The notes beneath the pieces are model-generated. The model did not search any database, had not been told where the DNA came from, and worked only from the letters and a program-made list of their open reading frames with translations. A stretch of DNA of 64,000 bases from Choristoneura fumiferana. Its lineage: Eukaryota; Arthropoda; Insecta; Lepidoptera; Tortricidae. A program made the position numbers and the translations under genes. Of the stretch, positions 12,229 through 27,200 are shown piece after piece (positions within the stretch are counted from its first letter, which is position 1; each line of letters starts with the position of its first letter). The stretch spans positions 4,299,107-4,363,106 of the forward strand of contig NC_133485.1 in assembly GCF_025370935.1 (NCBI RefSeq), given 5' to 3'.

Positions 12229-15200
12229 GTAAGCTTTACTTTCTGTATAGTCGACCATAAGCTTTCCTCATGGACCAACTATTTTTGCACAACTAGTTGT
12301 GTCACACAAATACGTATTCCTAATGGCACAATTAAGCACTACGGTTCCTAGTAGCACCACTACATTCTAAATAGGAAATGCACCCCCCAATCATAATTCA
12401 GTCCCGAAAATAGGTAGGTTAGGTTAGTTTGGTAGTTTCTTCTGCCCGAAGGGCAATCCTCGTATTAACCCGCTCTGTTTTGTAATAAAAGGGTGCTGGT
12501 GACTGTACCTATATGTAGAGTTCCCTTTAAATAACTTAGAAACTAAAAACTCACCGGTATAGGTACGATTACATTTTAATTTTTAGTTTTGTTTTATACA
12601 TCACATCTCAAAAGAATTTTAATACAGGTAGTACGGGAACCCTACAAATATTTAAACATACTTTGTTTAGATATCAGACATTAAGTGAAGCTATAATATT
12701 AATATTCATTTCTAATGAATCGCACAGACTTATAAATTGAACTCTCTGCTTGGCTAGTAACAATGAAGTGATTAAGATTAATGTTCGTTTGCTACTTTTT
12801 GGCCTGACATTATGAGGTCGAAATGCGACTTGACTGTACCAAGGTCAAACAAATGTCAACTGGCGCTGAAGGTCAAGCGATGCGAGATGATTCCACTTTG
12901 CACTTTACAATTTAGGGCCACAGGATGACTAAGTTTTTTTAACCGATTTCAAAAAAAGAGGGAGGTTATCAATTCAGTTGTATTTTTATTATCATCATTA
13001 TTACTAACTATCTGCTTATACTACGAAGGTCGAAATTCGTACTTTATCTCGTGCTATTCCGCTCACGCTGATAGTATTTAATAAGAGAGAGCTTAGAGAT
13101 GGATACGTAGTAGGTACTACGAAATTCAAATGTCGAGGTAGGCCCCCCTGGCCCTATACTACGAAGTACTTCGTATCTTGCCCTCCCGCTTATATTATTT
13201 AATACGAGAGTGAGAGGGACGGTACGATACGAACATAGATTTTCGAATTTGGTAAGTAGTACCTAGCCCCCTTGAACTTGATTCTGATTTTGGACCGGCA
13301 CTCTATCACACCGCCGCCGTAAGCTGTGTTAGCCTAGTGGTTTGACCTATGGCCTCCCAAGCAGTGTCGTGGGTTTGACCCCGGGCTCGCGCCTCTGAAT
13401 TTTTCGAAATTTATGTGCGAAATTACGTTTGAAGTTTATTATGACCTTATAGTGAAGAAACGCATCGTGAGGAAACTTACACCTGCGAAGAAATACAATG
13501 GTGTGTGTGAAGTTCTCAAACCGCATTGGGTCTGTGCGGGACCACGACCCAAACCCTCTCGTTCTGAAAGAAGGCCTGTTGCTCTACAGTGGGACATATT
13601 ATATGACTATCACACCAATAAATACACAACAATGACAAATTCTGAACTGTATTCTGTAGGTCAGGTGCGTAATTATAATACAGTAATTATAACAAAAATA
13701 AATAAAGATGATTCACATCAGATCATCTGTTCGCTGACTCATGCCGCCATTTTCATTATTTGCGGAGTTACTCACTCAGATGCATATAATTATATTCATT
13801 AATGAAAAGAACGGTACCACTAACTGTTGAACATTGTTGTTGGATGGAACAATAAATTGACATTAAAAATAACTGAACTGTTGCCAATTTTGGTGGAAAT
13901 ATTTAAGTAAGTATGTGAAAGATAGTCAAAATACCACCAACAGGACTTATCACGCTAACACACACGAGTAATATTTACCTCGACGTTTGTGTGGACTGAA
14001 GTGTGGGGTGTCAAGTCTGCTAGCAGCGCGATTCCTTCGAACTACCCGCACTTGATCACAAAAGTAGTAGGTACCGGCACTCGTATCACGCTGTACCCAC
14101 GTTGGTGGTATTTTGACTATGAGTGTAAATCACGAATGTTTAAAACGGTGTATGTGTAGATATCGGTAATTGTAATGAAAGTGTGAATATCAGTGTATTA
14201 ATTCATTTTGACTGCCTGAAGTTGCTATTTCAAGCAAGTTGCTATTGCTAGAGATACATAGGTACAGTCACCAGCATTAATATCTGCCACAGCGGAACGT
14301 GCAAAAATATGTGACACTTCCTTCCGGTCCTAGAAATAGAGCCGTATCAGATATTTATGCACGCTTGTTGTGTCAGATATTGGTGCTGGTGACTGTACCG
14401 CAGAAGGAATAGAAATCGATTCATAAATGACGAAGTTTTGAGGTAACAGACATAAAAAAACAACCATATTGATAACCTTCTTCTATTTTTTAAAGTCGGT
14501 TATAAAGTTACCCTTATAGAGTAATTTTGCAGTTCATATCTTTAAATATGCCCAGGAATACTCCGTCAAAATCTCTCGGAATCTCCAGCACGCTGTATTT
14601 AGCTGTCTGTATGTAGGGTTCGTCTCTCTGTCTGTCCATGCGTTTTCTCAGGGACGTGTGGAGGTATCATAATAATATAGTAGCCTTAGCTTTGTGCTAA
14701 TGTCAGAATTAGAATCCAAAATCGTATAAATTATGCATTTATCGAATTTATTAACTTATTTAGATCCGTATTTTCCAACAATCACCGTATTGTTATAAAT
14801 TAATTAGGCATCACGGCAATTCATCGGATCTATTGTGAATAACCAGCTTATCGTGATCCCTCGCTCCTCTTTTCACCTAACAAATTACAGGCAAAATCTG
14901 TCTGATGCGAGCTCAGAATAAAATGGTATCCATCTTTTGTGTAGAAATTAATGGTGAATGGACAATTTTCCCCTATTTATTTGGCTATTGAATTATAACT
15001 TCATTTTGCTATAATAGGTAGAGTCGTATTTAGATAACTTTATAATTTTGTCAGCCAGAAAATAGTGAACGGAAATACATAATATTATTTATACTGCGTT
15101 TTTTTAGCATTAGAAAGAAGGTAAGCGATCTTGACGTATCTTTTTATTGAAAAAGACTTATGAAAAATAAGTCACAGCAAATATGTAACAATTAGCAAGG

Positions 15201-18200
15201 ACATATGATCATTTACATTCTTTTGGTATCATAAGTAATAGTTACTGTTTTTTAAAAACCTTTTTCAATGAAAAGATTGTTTACCCTTTTCGTAATGCTA
15301 AAAAAAACGAAGTAGGTATAGGTTAGGTTGACTACCACTTGTGACGACGACATTATTGAGGAGTAGTTTACTAAATTGTTGTGACAGTTTCTACATCAGA
15401 ATAAAAACAATATAGGCTTGTTGTCACGTTAACTTGTAAGAGAAAATGAGTTTTTTTTTTTTATTTGACTAGATGGCAAACGAGCAACTGCTAACTCTGA
15501 GTTAATTCACCCAATAATAATAATATAATTCAGACCAGAAAATAGTCGCCTCTTACAACATCCACGGAAGAGATGGAGAGGTGTAATTCCCACCCGACAC
15601 CACACGGGGGCTAGAAATAGGAGCCCCGCAAAATAATAACAAACCTTTATTGTACCAATTTTCATAACCCGTCTCTCTTACAGACATACTTCAACAATCA
15701 GCACTACATAGAAGACAAGGAGGTGTACTGCTCCAGCCACGTGCCCAAGATCGGCCCCGGCCATCTGGACAACTCCTCGGTCGGCATCCGCAGTGCCCTG
15801 AATGTTCCCAAGAGCAACAACTATGTCAACGAACAGATCCGAGGCCTGGCGAGGAATAGTCATGAAACTGAACGTGAGTATTCATCTATAGCAGGGATTC
15901 CCAACCAGTGAGGCGCGCCCCACCCCCACTTGGGGGGTGTAGAGCGACTCAAGGGGGTTACGGTTACGAGTTGCGGGCGGCTTCAACTCTATGTTCACTA
16001 ACTGGCTAAATACATAAGCTGATAAATACTTACATAGAAGGGTACTCCTTTGCGTCGCGCAGTCGGGTAAAAATAAACAGACTCATTTATATTTCAATTG
16101 TTTGTTTATTTAATGTTCTTATTTCGATTCCCTATTTCTGCCCCTAGGGGGGCGTAGTGTTGTGGCATAACGTTGTGTGATATAGGATGGGATAAAAGGT
16201 TGGGAATCCCTGATCTAAGTATATTTAATATATGATATGTAGTTCATCTATATGAAGTGCTCCCTAAAATTTTTCACCATAACCATCTTTACATGTTGTT
16301 ATTTTTCTCGTGACGCTCTTGTACAAGCAATACTTGTTTATTAGCTCTGTATACGTAAATATAGTAAAAGTGAGAAGAAACTGAAGTAAAGGGCACTGCT
16401 AAGAACAAGGAGTAATGGAGGCACCTGAAGGAGGTTTGCAACAAATCATTGGATGATGAAGGCTAGAAAGAATAAGACAGAAAGATTTCTGACAGAATCT
16501 GCAATTCTGGAGCCGCAATGAGAGTGTTCAAATTTGTAATTCGTTTACACCATAATCATCATCATATCAGCAGTAGGTAGCACATCCACTGTTGGACGTT
16601 GGTCTCCCCAACAGACCTGCAGTTACTTCGGTTGGAGGCGGCCTTCTCGTTGGTAGACGTCCTCGCTGCACTTGCCGATACACGTTCTCCGTTCGACAAC
16701 TTTTCGGCCCTAACGGCCATCTACTCCGTGTTATATGGCCCGCCTATCGCCACTTCAACGTTCTAATTCGCTTGGTTATGCCTTTACACAAACAAAATAA
16801 TTTAAACAGAATGAAGTTAAACGCTAATATGTTCAACCAGTAATCGAAGACTTACGGCGAATGGCCATTTACTCGTAACTGTCCTCGTTAACCTAATCTA
16901 AACCACAGAATAACTAATAGTACTACCGTCTAAACCACAACTCTAAATTATGGTAAAATGTGAAAACAAGTTTGTGTAGATTTATAAATTTCACTCCATT
17001 ATCTACTTTTTGCCGAGTGCCCAAAAATAGTAAATACCGGTTATACTAAGGGGCTGTTTCACCGTCCATTGAATAGTGTTAACTGACGGTTATATGTGAT
17101 GCCGTCTCCGTCTATTCGAACAAAACAAATAGAGACGGCATCACATTTAACCGGCTGTTAACACTAATCAATGGATGGTGAAATAGCCCCTAAATAAATA
17201 ATCGTTGTGGTAAACAAAGAGGATGTATGATTCTCATAATAATGTAATCCTACAGGTGACGACACACAGATATAGTGAATAATGTATTTTTATCAGGAAA
17301 AGTCGGAATGCAACACGGCACGCGTAGTATCAATCAATTATTGTATTAAATGAGTGATATTTTATCGTACAAGACAGAGAAATGACACATATTCGATCTT
17401 GAATAGATCCCAAATTAAAGAAAAGATCGTGACTTTTGAACAAACATCCAAGCTGACCTCCTAACACGCGTGAATTAAGGTACTTAAGCAAAGTAAGCAT
17501 AACGCATAACTTCACCATAAATCCGCGTCGAGTAAAAGTAGCTTCCCGACCGCGGCGATGGTATCACTCATTACCGTTAACACTAACAGCGCTTGATGGG
17601 CCCTTGGGAAAAGCTGTAATTGTTACGGCAATGTGCATAGTAACACACCCATGCTCAGCTCACCCGGAAATAGTACCACCAGACTCAATTCCATATGGGA
17701 GGGTGCGAAGTACTAGGTGATTAAGTGAAATTTGATCTCAGCAGGTTTATTAGTCAAAAGTTGTGAACGGGGGCTGATGTCAAATTCATATGATCTGTCA
17801 TACAAAGCAATTTTATAGACTTTAACGCACACTAATTTTAGTAATAGACGTTTGGTTATGATGCGAGCTTGAATTTTTGACAGTCCCTGTTTTGTTCTTA
17901 ATTCCTCTACATCTCGGACATGTCCTGCAACAATTTTTTAAGAAACGGTTTGTGGTTGACATTTTTAATTGAGTGATACTCACAAAACCGGTCTTCAAAA
18001 TGATACTCATTTTGATCTGAAAACGATATTTAATTTATTACTAGATATAATAACTTATATCATTTTAGGATTATTCAAAAACCAATAAGATAGCTTTATC
18101 TTTTCGTTTTAAAGTAAAATACAACTAAACTGAAGTAAACAAATAACTATTTAACCTCTCCTTCAGAGAAGTTACTTTTCTTCCCTGATGAGAGGGAACA

Positions 18201-21200
18201 AAGAGCAACTTTTCTGTTCAAGACTTTTCTAAGTGTGTTATTGCAAATGCCATTTTTTAAGTCGATAATTGTAAAGCACGCCATTTTCTATGCTGGTTGT
18301 TCTTTAATAATATTTAGATTTTTTTTCAAGTTTCTTAATGCTCGGTGTGAAAAGTTGTATGAGCCACTCGGGAGCAAAATTATTTTCATCTTGGGCGTTA
18401 ACACTTGAATCCCTCATTACGCTCAGGATTCTATTGTAGAATCCTTCGCTACATTCTGGATTCAATGTATGCCCTCGCCGTAAGTACACCATTTTGCTCC
18501 CTTGTGACACAAATATCTATTATTTAGCAATAAAATTACACTGTATAAATTTAGGTACAAAATACACATATATCTATTGCATAGAAGTTAATACTCATCA
18601 TGTGACTTTGCGACTTTTCGACGTCCTCGGCACTAGACTCTTCTGGGTCTGTATCGCGAGTCCTATAACACAGAAAAGAACATCCACTATTTTTGGACTC
18701 CACCTGTTTTTCATTGGATCAATCCAATGAGTGCAAATCTAAGTGTATACTCGCAAAATAGATTGTTAAATGTGATATAAATAAAAACATAATCTATTAT
18801 AGTTACCTATTTTGTTAAAGTGTAGGCTTTTGGCTTGACTTGCGTTGGTCCCAAGTATCTATTGTGAGTGGGCAATAAACCACGACCAAGGTCGTGTCCA
18901 TTGTACCGATGCAACTGGCTGCAGGTCACCTCTATGCTATAGTTAAGTACATACTAGCTTAATCTCTTGGTTTCGGCTCCGTTGTATTTCGAATTTCGCA
19001 AAAACTATCTTTATTCCTTATCTATACTTCGTTTTTTTAGCATTAGAAAAAGGTTTAACTATCTTGACGAGTCTTTTTATTGAAAAAGATTTTAAAAAAC
19101 ATGATTGTTACATATTTGCTGTGACTTATTTTTCAGTAAATAGACACGTCAAGATCCCTTACCTTCTTTCTATTGCTAAAAAAAAGGAAGTAAGTATAGG
19201 GCCATGGTACGGGGAACTGATAGCTTTTCATGTCGTTTTTTTTTTGGATTTGGCGTTGAGATATGTAGTCACCGTATGTCAAAACTTATGTTTATACTGT
19301 ATCTTTTAAGTATATTCGGAGCCTACCTTCTTATTCTTTGCGAGTTGTTCATATATAATAAAAAAGGAAAAATATAAAATACTCAGATTCGTCAAATGAA
19401 TTAAAATAAAACATGCAAATAATAAACTAATACATCCGCAATAAGCTTCCTTATCAAACATACGAAGAAAAAAAAAATATCAGATCAAATGCTGAAAAAG
19501 AAATATTTTCCCAGAATTGGTCTCAGCATGACAAACGCTTATTTGAAGCTACAAAATCATTCTAAAAACTAAATCTTATGAACAAGAATGTATATCTTGA
19601 GTAACAGCGTTCTAATCGCACGTCACTCCGTAGTTATCAGACGCGCAAAAAAAAAACATGAAAGCAAACCGTATAGCTGTCGTCAATCCGTTACAAGAAA
19701 AAATAAAAATAGCCATCACAAATCTCCGCAAAGGCAACGAACAAAACCTGTGAGAATCCAGTCGGACTTCCGAAGAAGGTACAAGCTTCCAAACTTCGGC
19801 GGTGTTCGGGCGCGCTCGGCCCCGTGAAAGGGAGGCGGTTAGGTTAGAGTGGGAGGGGAGAACTTGTTGCAAAACAGCCGGCCGCATTCCTCAGCCGCGA
19901 GCTGCCCAGTGACCTAAAGCTTAGGCTCAGGTACTTGAGGACCCTGACAATACCCGCGTGGTTATGAATACTGTCATAACCTAACGGGACAAATGACCAA
20001 TAAAATTTGCGAGAGCGTTAGAATTCCCGCTTTAGGAAAATTGTTGCATACGTGAAACCAATGCCGATTTTGAGAAAACAAAAGGAAAGCTGTAGGCTAC
20101 TTTCTTACTACATGGGTCTACTACATGGGGCTGTGTGTATGTACAGTCGAGTTCATAAACTTGTGAGCAAAAATTTGATCAAAAATATCTGAACACGCTT
20201 CTACGTTTTAACAATAGTCGTGTTCGGATATTTTTATCAAAATTTTGCTCAGAAGCTTATGAACTCGAAAGTACATACTTCTTCTTGCCAATGGCAATAA
20301 TTCATTCCGAAAGGGCTGGTAGGTAGTATAAAAAGTGATACGTAAAAGAGCCCTTTGCGGCCTGTTTGCATAAACATTTTGATTTGTAATACTCGTACGT
20401 ACACTAAAATATTTTTTTAAGTTCAAAGAGCTTCAGCAACTAAAATACAATACTTGTAGAAACCTACCTATAGGGTTCCTTAACTTCATTCATCACGTAA
20501 CGCTCGTATTTCTAATACGCATTCTTACGAAAATACGTATTTTCTCTTAAATACCTTCTCGTGGACCTAGCCTTTGGATCTAATCTTTTTGTGTAAGCGC
20601 ACAGCCACCTACATTAATATCTGCTACAGCGAAGCGTGCTAAAATATCTGGCAAGCCCTACCGGCCCTAGAAATAGAGTCGTATCAGATAGCACGCTTTG
20701 TTGCGGCACATATTGGAGCTGGTGATTGTACTCGGAAGACTTGGTACTCATTTATACCTTAGTGCCATCCACGAAGACGCGTGATTTTGTTAAAATAAGA
20801 CATTAATGACATTGTAATAAGAACCACGGCACGCGTCATCGTGAATGACTCTACCTATAGCTTAGTACGTGCCACCTCTACTACAGGTAATTGCAAGGAA
20901 ATATGTTGTTTCTCAAGCCCACTCAAGCACCCATTGCCCGCAGCGCAGCACCTTATTTGTCGCATGCGCTCGCGCAACACGCATTACGCGATTTGGATCA
21001 TTTGGCAACGCAGAAAAACGCGCTGCAACTGGACCAAAACTGTATTAAAATAAGTACAGCTAACCTAGTTTGATATACATACGAAACTAATCCTTCTCTA
21101 CGAAACCTACCTACCTATGTTTAACAAATAAATAAAATTTGAATTTTAAAGCGAGCTCCCAAAGTTACATAAATTGGAAAATGCACGGAAAATGGTGCTT

Positions 21201-24200
21201 CAACTAATTTTGGACGGTAGTTTGTCTTACACTATTCAATTTGAAGATTTGAAGATTCAATTTGAAAAAACTTTTTAACAAAAGAAATTAAACCGTCGAA
21301 AAAACTGAAAAGCAAAAATAATAAACCTTTTTCATTTCACCTTAATCTAGATCTCGGTACTAGTTTGAACTCGGTGTATCTATTAAGGTTAAATGAAAAT
21401 GGTATATTATTTTTGCTTTTAAATTTTTTGACGGTTTAATTTTTTGGTTAAAAACTTTTTATTCTACACTTTTTTCCCACCTTTGGGGTAGTATTTTTTT
21501 CCAAATTTATATGGTAGCAACCTATACCCTATCCAATAAAAAAAAGAAATATCAAATCAGACTAGGTACTTTGTAAAAAGTTATGCCTGGTGATACATTA
21601 CAATCAGTGTTTGAACAATCAATCATCCCCTGTTTTCCTACCCTTAGAGTTGGATTTTTTTTCCAAATTTATATGTGACCACCTTTGGAGTATACGCTTT
21701 ACAATAAAAAAGAATTATCAAAATCGGACTACTCTGTAAAAAGTTATGCGTGGTCATACATAAAAAATCACAAAACTTATATACGCGTCGACTTGAGAAC
21801 CGCCTCCGTTTTTTTTCTTTGGTTAAAAAGAAGATACATTTCACAACACCAAATTACGTGTATATGTATTATTATAGTTTTGAATTTATTATTTATAATA
21901 AATAAAATTGTATTCATGTTAAAGTAAATTGTTTGTATGGCATGTATTAAGCCTAAATTGTACTATTGTATTTGGAAGCCAAATTCAAATTCAAATCATT
22001 TATTCAGTAAATAGGCCATCGAGTAGAGTTCCTTTTCAGGAATTATTTAATATTACTTAATAAACTGAAAAAAATACTTTTCACTTCTCATGCTCGTAAA
22101 GTTGGTATTTTTGCTGGATCTTGGCGACATAAAATTACTTTTTATGCTCTAGTACATAAAGTAAAATATTCGTCTAAGACCAAGGTAATCAGGTGTCAAC
22201 AGCCAAAAGCAAAAAAGTTTCTATATATTTTTTTAATAATTTTTATTTTATGTAAGTAAAACTAAAAATCAACCAAAATAAATCAATAAAACTAAAATTT
22301 ATAATTGTTTGATTCCAATTGGGATGCACCAAAAAAGTAACCTATAGTTTTTATTTTATTTTTGGAAGGTAATTCAGTTTATCACATTTTTGGAATCTGA
22401 TTTCTGAAAACGCTTCACAAAACCTATTTCTCCAAATGGTTTTCGATTTATTATATGTTGTCAAAAATTGGGTCATCCCAATTATACGAGGGTTTCAACC
22501 GAAGACGATTAATTGTTACGTATGAGATGTGTATAGCAATCCATAAAAAATAAAAAGTACCTAGCAAGTTAACTATAATTTCCACTGTTGCTATTTAATT
22601 TCCTCGCAATCGAAGTGAAAAGCAGAGTGTAAAACTCAAGCATTAAGCCCATTTTTCCCTCGACGCGACTATCCACCCTCGCCGTACCGGCTCGGGCGGC
22701 TATATGTACAATCTGCTATTGCTCACCGACAACTTTATGCCACAAAATAACGCCTGGTTTAATAAATGATCTAATATTGTAAATACCTATTTTATTAAAT
22801 AAGGATTTAAAAAAAACTTAAAAATAATGTAAGTATGTTTCGAAGTATTAAATCGTAAATATTCTTCGCTAATATTGTGGCGTTTGGAATAAGGTTTTGT
22901 ACATAAATAGGCCAGAAATACCCTGATCAACACGTTCCATTCATTTTTCCCAAATGAAACACGGTACGGTGTAAACATTAACACAACAGGCACAAAATTT
23001 GGCCCACTCTACATACAAAATTACCTATTACCTCATACATTTGTGGGCCAGATTTCTTGCCGCTCTGTATATATTATTATATGAATCGAACAAGCTAAGT
23101 ATCTTCATTCATACATTACAAAACCATAGAAAAGCACACATCCAACGCTCGTTTATTTATATGACCCTATAATTCATAAAACGTGAGTAAATCTCCCGCT
23201 TTCGCAATCCAACTGTTTCTTAATAAAACCTACTTTGTACTGGATAACTTTGCCTAGTGAAATAGTAACTTATGGATATTGATAGGGTCATTGACACCAT
23301 TCCGGGAGCTGGCTCTTGTCGGCGGAATGTGAACCCTGTGCCGCTCGTAACTGTACTCAAAGTTAAGCGCCGCCGCCGAAGAGGTTATGGGCTCGTCGGA
23401 TGACCACTAAATACCTCATTTTACTAGTTTTTCATACTTGAAAATCGTGCGTAATTATAGTTTTTGTGTGTTGCTGGTTTTTTTTTTGATGAAATGAAAC
23501 AGTTTATTTTGCTTTAGACATGGTATAATTTTGTCTTATAAATAGTGTTAATGTGCAACAATATCTTATTTTTTATAGTTAGCATTATTTTGAGCTAAAG
23601 AAGAATTATTATTTTTTTATTCGACTGGATGGAAAACGAGCAAGTGGGTCTCCTGATGGTAAGAGATCACCACCGCCCATAAATAGTTAATAGTTAGGTA
23701 ACCTGCACAAAACTGCGAAGCAATTCATTGCCCCGCAGTGGGACGTATATAGGCTGGGATGGCGATGATAATGAGGATGACTGTAGTCAAAGAACCTGAA
23801 TCTTGTACCAGGGTGGAACTTTTGTGCTACTAATGTCATGGTGATATTCTATTCATCTGTTATACGAAACTGAACCATTGTATTACTAAAGACATATTAA
23901 CATCTCATACTTTTATCAAGGAAATCATAATGAAATTGGCTATTAAAAGGTTCCCTGGAACATGAATCAGTTTGTTCGATTGTACGTAATGTTAAAAGCA
24001 CATTAGCAAAACCATCAAGACCCATTATGATAATCCAACAGATACTTCTAACACCAGTCAGCCTTGATGTACCTAATAAAGTGGATAAAATGGTAATATT
24101 GTAATCAAATCAATTCGTAATGAGCTGAATATGTTCGAAGCTGCGTAAATATGGTGGAATTATGTGCCATGTGAGATTACTATGTAAATTTGTAGAATAA

Positions 24201-27200
24201 CTGTAGGCTATCTAGTTATCTGGGATTAGTTATTGGCAATGGAGTAACTCGTTTCATAAGTATCATCGTCGCCTTCACGGTAATAAGGCCCGTCGTTAAT
24301 TACAGCCAGGGTTATAGAAGTAAACCTGAGAAGTTACGGCAAAATGCAGGATTTGTACTAAAACACAAGATATCATTTGTGATGAGGAAATTTCGTCCAG
24401 TGATGTACAAGCCCATATCTCCTTATAGTAGGATTATATTCTGCAAGTCTTTGACATCTTTGACGTATTACAATTTAAACATCTGCAAAAAGTTACTGAG
24501 GAAACTTTTATGAGGAATTCGGTTGTACTTTTACCCTGCGGCTGGCTAAAATTCTCTGGACTCATGTTCCTTGTATGGTGTCATTGTGATTGGACAAGAT
24601 GAGTCCGCGGAAGAAGACACAGGGCAGACAGCAGACCGCGCTACGGACTACACACATGATATTCGATGATACGAGATCGGAACCGGAGCGGCAAGCATAA
24701 GCTTTAAGCAGTGATAGAAGCGGAAACAGGCCTACAGCTTTGATTGGATTGCAAATATGCCACCAAGATGATGATGATAGTGTCTTTAGAGACGTTTCTA
24801 CCATTTGCTTTCATACTACGTATCACATTAGAGGCGGGCAATATCTAAAGTATTGGCGAAAATGATTGGCATTGACAAAATACTGCCATTGCGATACCAA
24901 ACGCAGCATTGCAAACTGTTCAAGCTTTTGTGTTTCAAATATAAAATATGTAGATTTTCTCAATCATCATATGATGGTTTCACAATAACATTGTAACCCT
25001 CGCAGCGATGTTTGACGATGTCAAATCGGACACCATAATCAAGAACCAAACAGCCTGTGCCCTTAGTGTCAGTTTTCGGTTACAAAATACGTCTCGATCG
25101 CGTTCGCGTTAAAATCTAAATTTGTATGCAAACACAAACAGCGCCTCTAGCGGAACGTTTGCGATGTTCGTGTTTCCATACAAATGGAGATTTTAACGCG
25201 AACGCGATCGAGACGTATTTTGTAACCGAAAACTTACACTAAGGGTACTGTCTAGCATTTAGCCCCGATATCATAATTACTTACTTGCTAATAGGTGCGG
25301 CTCGATCCACACGGGCGGCTGCTCAGTAACCGCTTGATTACCATTCGTGGGCCCGTTAGACGCTGTCGTTTACGCTCCGTGTGTAAACGCTCTGTCTGTT
25401 ATGGTACACGATGAAATGTTTATTGTAAAGTGTACCGAGAAGCCGTGGTGGCCTAGTGGTTTGACCTATCGCCTCTCAAGCAGAGGGTCGTGGGTTCGAA
25501 CCCCGGCTCGCACCTCTGAGTTTTTCGAAATTCATGTGCGGAATTACATTTGAAACTTACCACGAGCTTTGCGGTGATGGAAAACATCGTGAGGAAACCT
25601 GCACAAACCTGCGAAGCGATTCAATGGTACGTGCGAAGATCCCAATCCGCACTGGGCCCGCGTGGGAACTATGGCCCAAGCCCTCTTGTTCTGAGAGGAG
25701 GCCTGTGCCCAGCAGTGGGACGTATATAGGCTGGGATGATGATGGGATGATGTACCGAGAATATGAGATCACAGTTAGAATATATAAAAATAACAGCAAG
25801 TTTATTTACTCTAGCGTCAATCTAAGACTTGAAATTAAGAGGCTTGTTTATTTTACAAGGAATAGGATTGTGCTAAGAAATTATCCTTGAGTTACTCCCG
25901 TTTTGATGGTGAAGTCAGTTTGCTAATAATTTACTATCAATAAATGTTAAAGAAACTTTGACAACGTCAAAATTAGACAAACTAAGTGATATAGAGTCTA
26001 GACAGAGTAATTTTTGTATGTGCCATAGATTGAATTTGGTTTTATAAAAATCCAGATCCAGTGGATCGAGAAACAAAAATTTTGTTAGTGCCGTAACTAA
26101 CTAATTTCAGTGTTAACTGTTTTTTAAATAGGCAATTTTTGGTCCAAACCACAGACTTAACCGACATTGACATCTCAACTACAGTAATGTTTGTAATTAT
26201 TTGAAATAATGACTTTCTGCCAAGTCTCAAGGTGTCTCAAGTGGTCTCAAGTGTCAAGGTGTCTTGCGGCGTATTCTTCGTGGCAATGGTGGTTTTCCGA
26301 AAGACCGATTTCCGGCTTGCTTTTGAATTTTACATATCATCTTATCCAATCGTGTTCTTCTTTTGTCGCCAGTGTCCCCGACGCGCGCGACAAACGGCGG
26401 CAGCGTGCACGCGTCTCCCGCGCGGGAGTTGTCGCGCGACACACCCGACTACCAATACGGGCGGTTCGACGCGAGCGCACTGCACATCGCACACGCGCTC
26501 AAACAGACCGAGCTGCAAAAAGCCTATCACAGGCCGAAGGAGAAACCGATTGATTGTTACTTGGTAAGTCTACTCGTATATTTACTACCATCCTTGTAAA
26601 GAGAACTAAGGAAATAATTTCACCGTTCCTAGGATCAATAAGATCAGTTGCAGTCTACTTAAGGGAGTCTAGTTTAAGTCCTGTTGTAAAAGATGCAAGA
26701 GTTTCGATAGTGATGGACGAATTAGATCTATATACGATAAATTAAACTGCTCATCAATAAAGCGTTCGTGTATGAAATGTAGATACATCAACATATTGGA
26801 ACATTTACTTCTGCAAGTGCAACGTTCGAATATTCTAGCAAATTTTCGAGAACATAAAGTAAACCTGCAACTAATTGTCTACACGGAATTTATAGAGAGA
26901 CAAGCTTTTTCCCGTGGCTTCGCCCGCGTATAATTCGGTTATCGCGCGCTGTTCCCTCGGGAACTGTGCATTTTTCTGGGATAAAAAGTAGCCTATGTAT
27001 GTCATGCTCTGGCCCATAACCTATATCTATGGCAAAAATCACCTCGATCCGTCGCTCCATTTCGACGTGAAAGACGGACAAACATACAAACACACACACT
27101 TTCGCATTTTTAATATACTCAGCGGCAAAAAATTTGGTCCACCCTTCATACAAAATTACCGATTCTGCATACATTTGAGGGCCAGATTTTTTGCCGCTCA

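Larger units (their letters stand above)
12229..15683 (+). other. Hillarin intron 1 (3.5 kb)
   Basis: Starts GTAAGC and ends CAG. It contains a fragment of the GGTACAGTC MITE family (12490-12511) and several complete elements listed separately. A pair of inverted sequences, AACCGATTTCAAAAAAAGAG (12940) and the complement-like TTTTTTAAAGTCGGTTATA (14490), flanks most of them. 14520-15085 holds nothing recognised. Confidence 0.8.
15874..26372 (+). other. Hillarin intron 2 (10.5 kb)
   Basis: Starts GTGAGT and ends CAG. Contains the elements listed separately between these coordinates. The stretches 16215-16550, 17195-18360, 19205-20130, 21065-21230, 22080-22980, 23080-23610 and 23790-25050 show nothing recognisable apart from GC-rich patches at 19795-19910 and 23290-23400. 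Confidence 0.8.

Noticed and set aside
13413..13802. 129-codon open frame in intron 1
   Set aside because: Most of it is the body of a tRNA-derived SINE bounded by target duplications.
16592..16843. 83-codon open frame in intron 2
   Set aside because: It overlaps a reverse RTE-type LINE fragment and reads the wrong strand.
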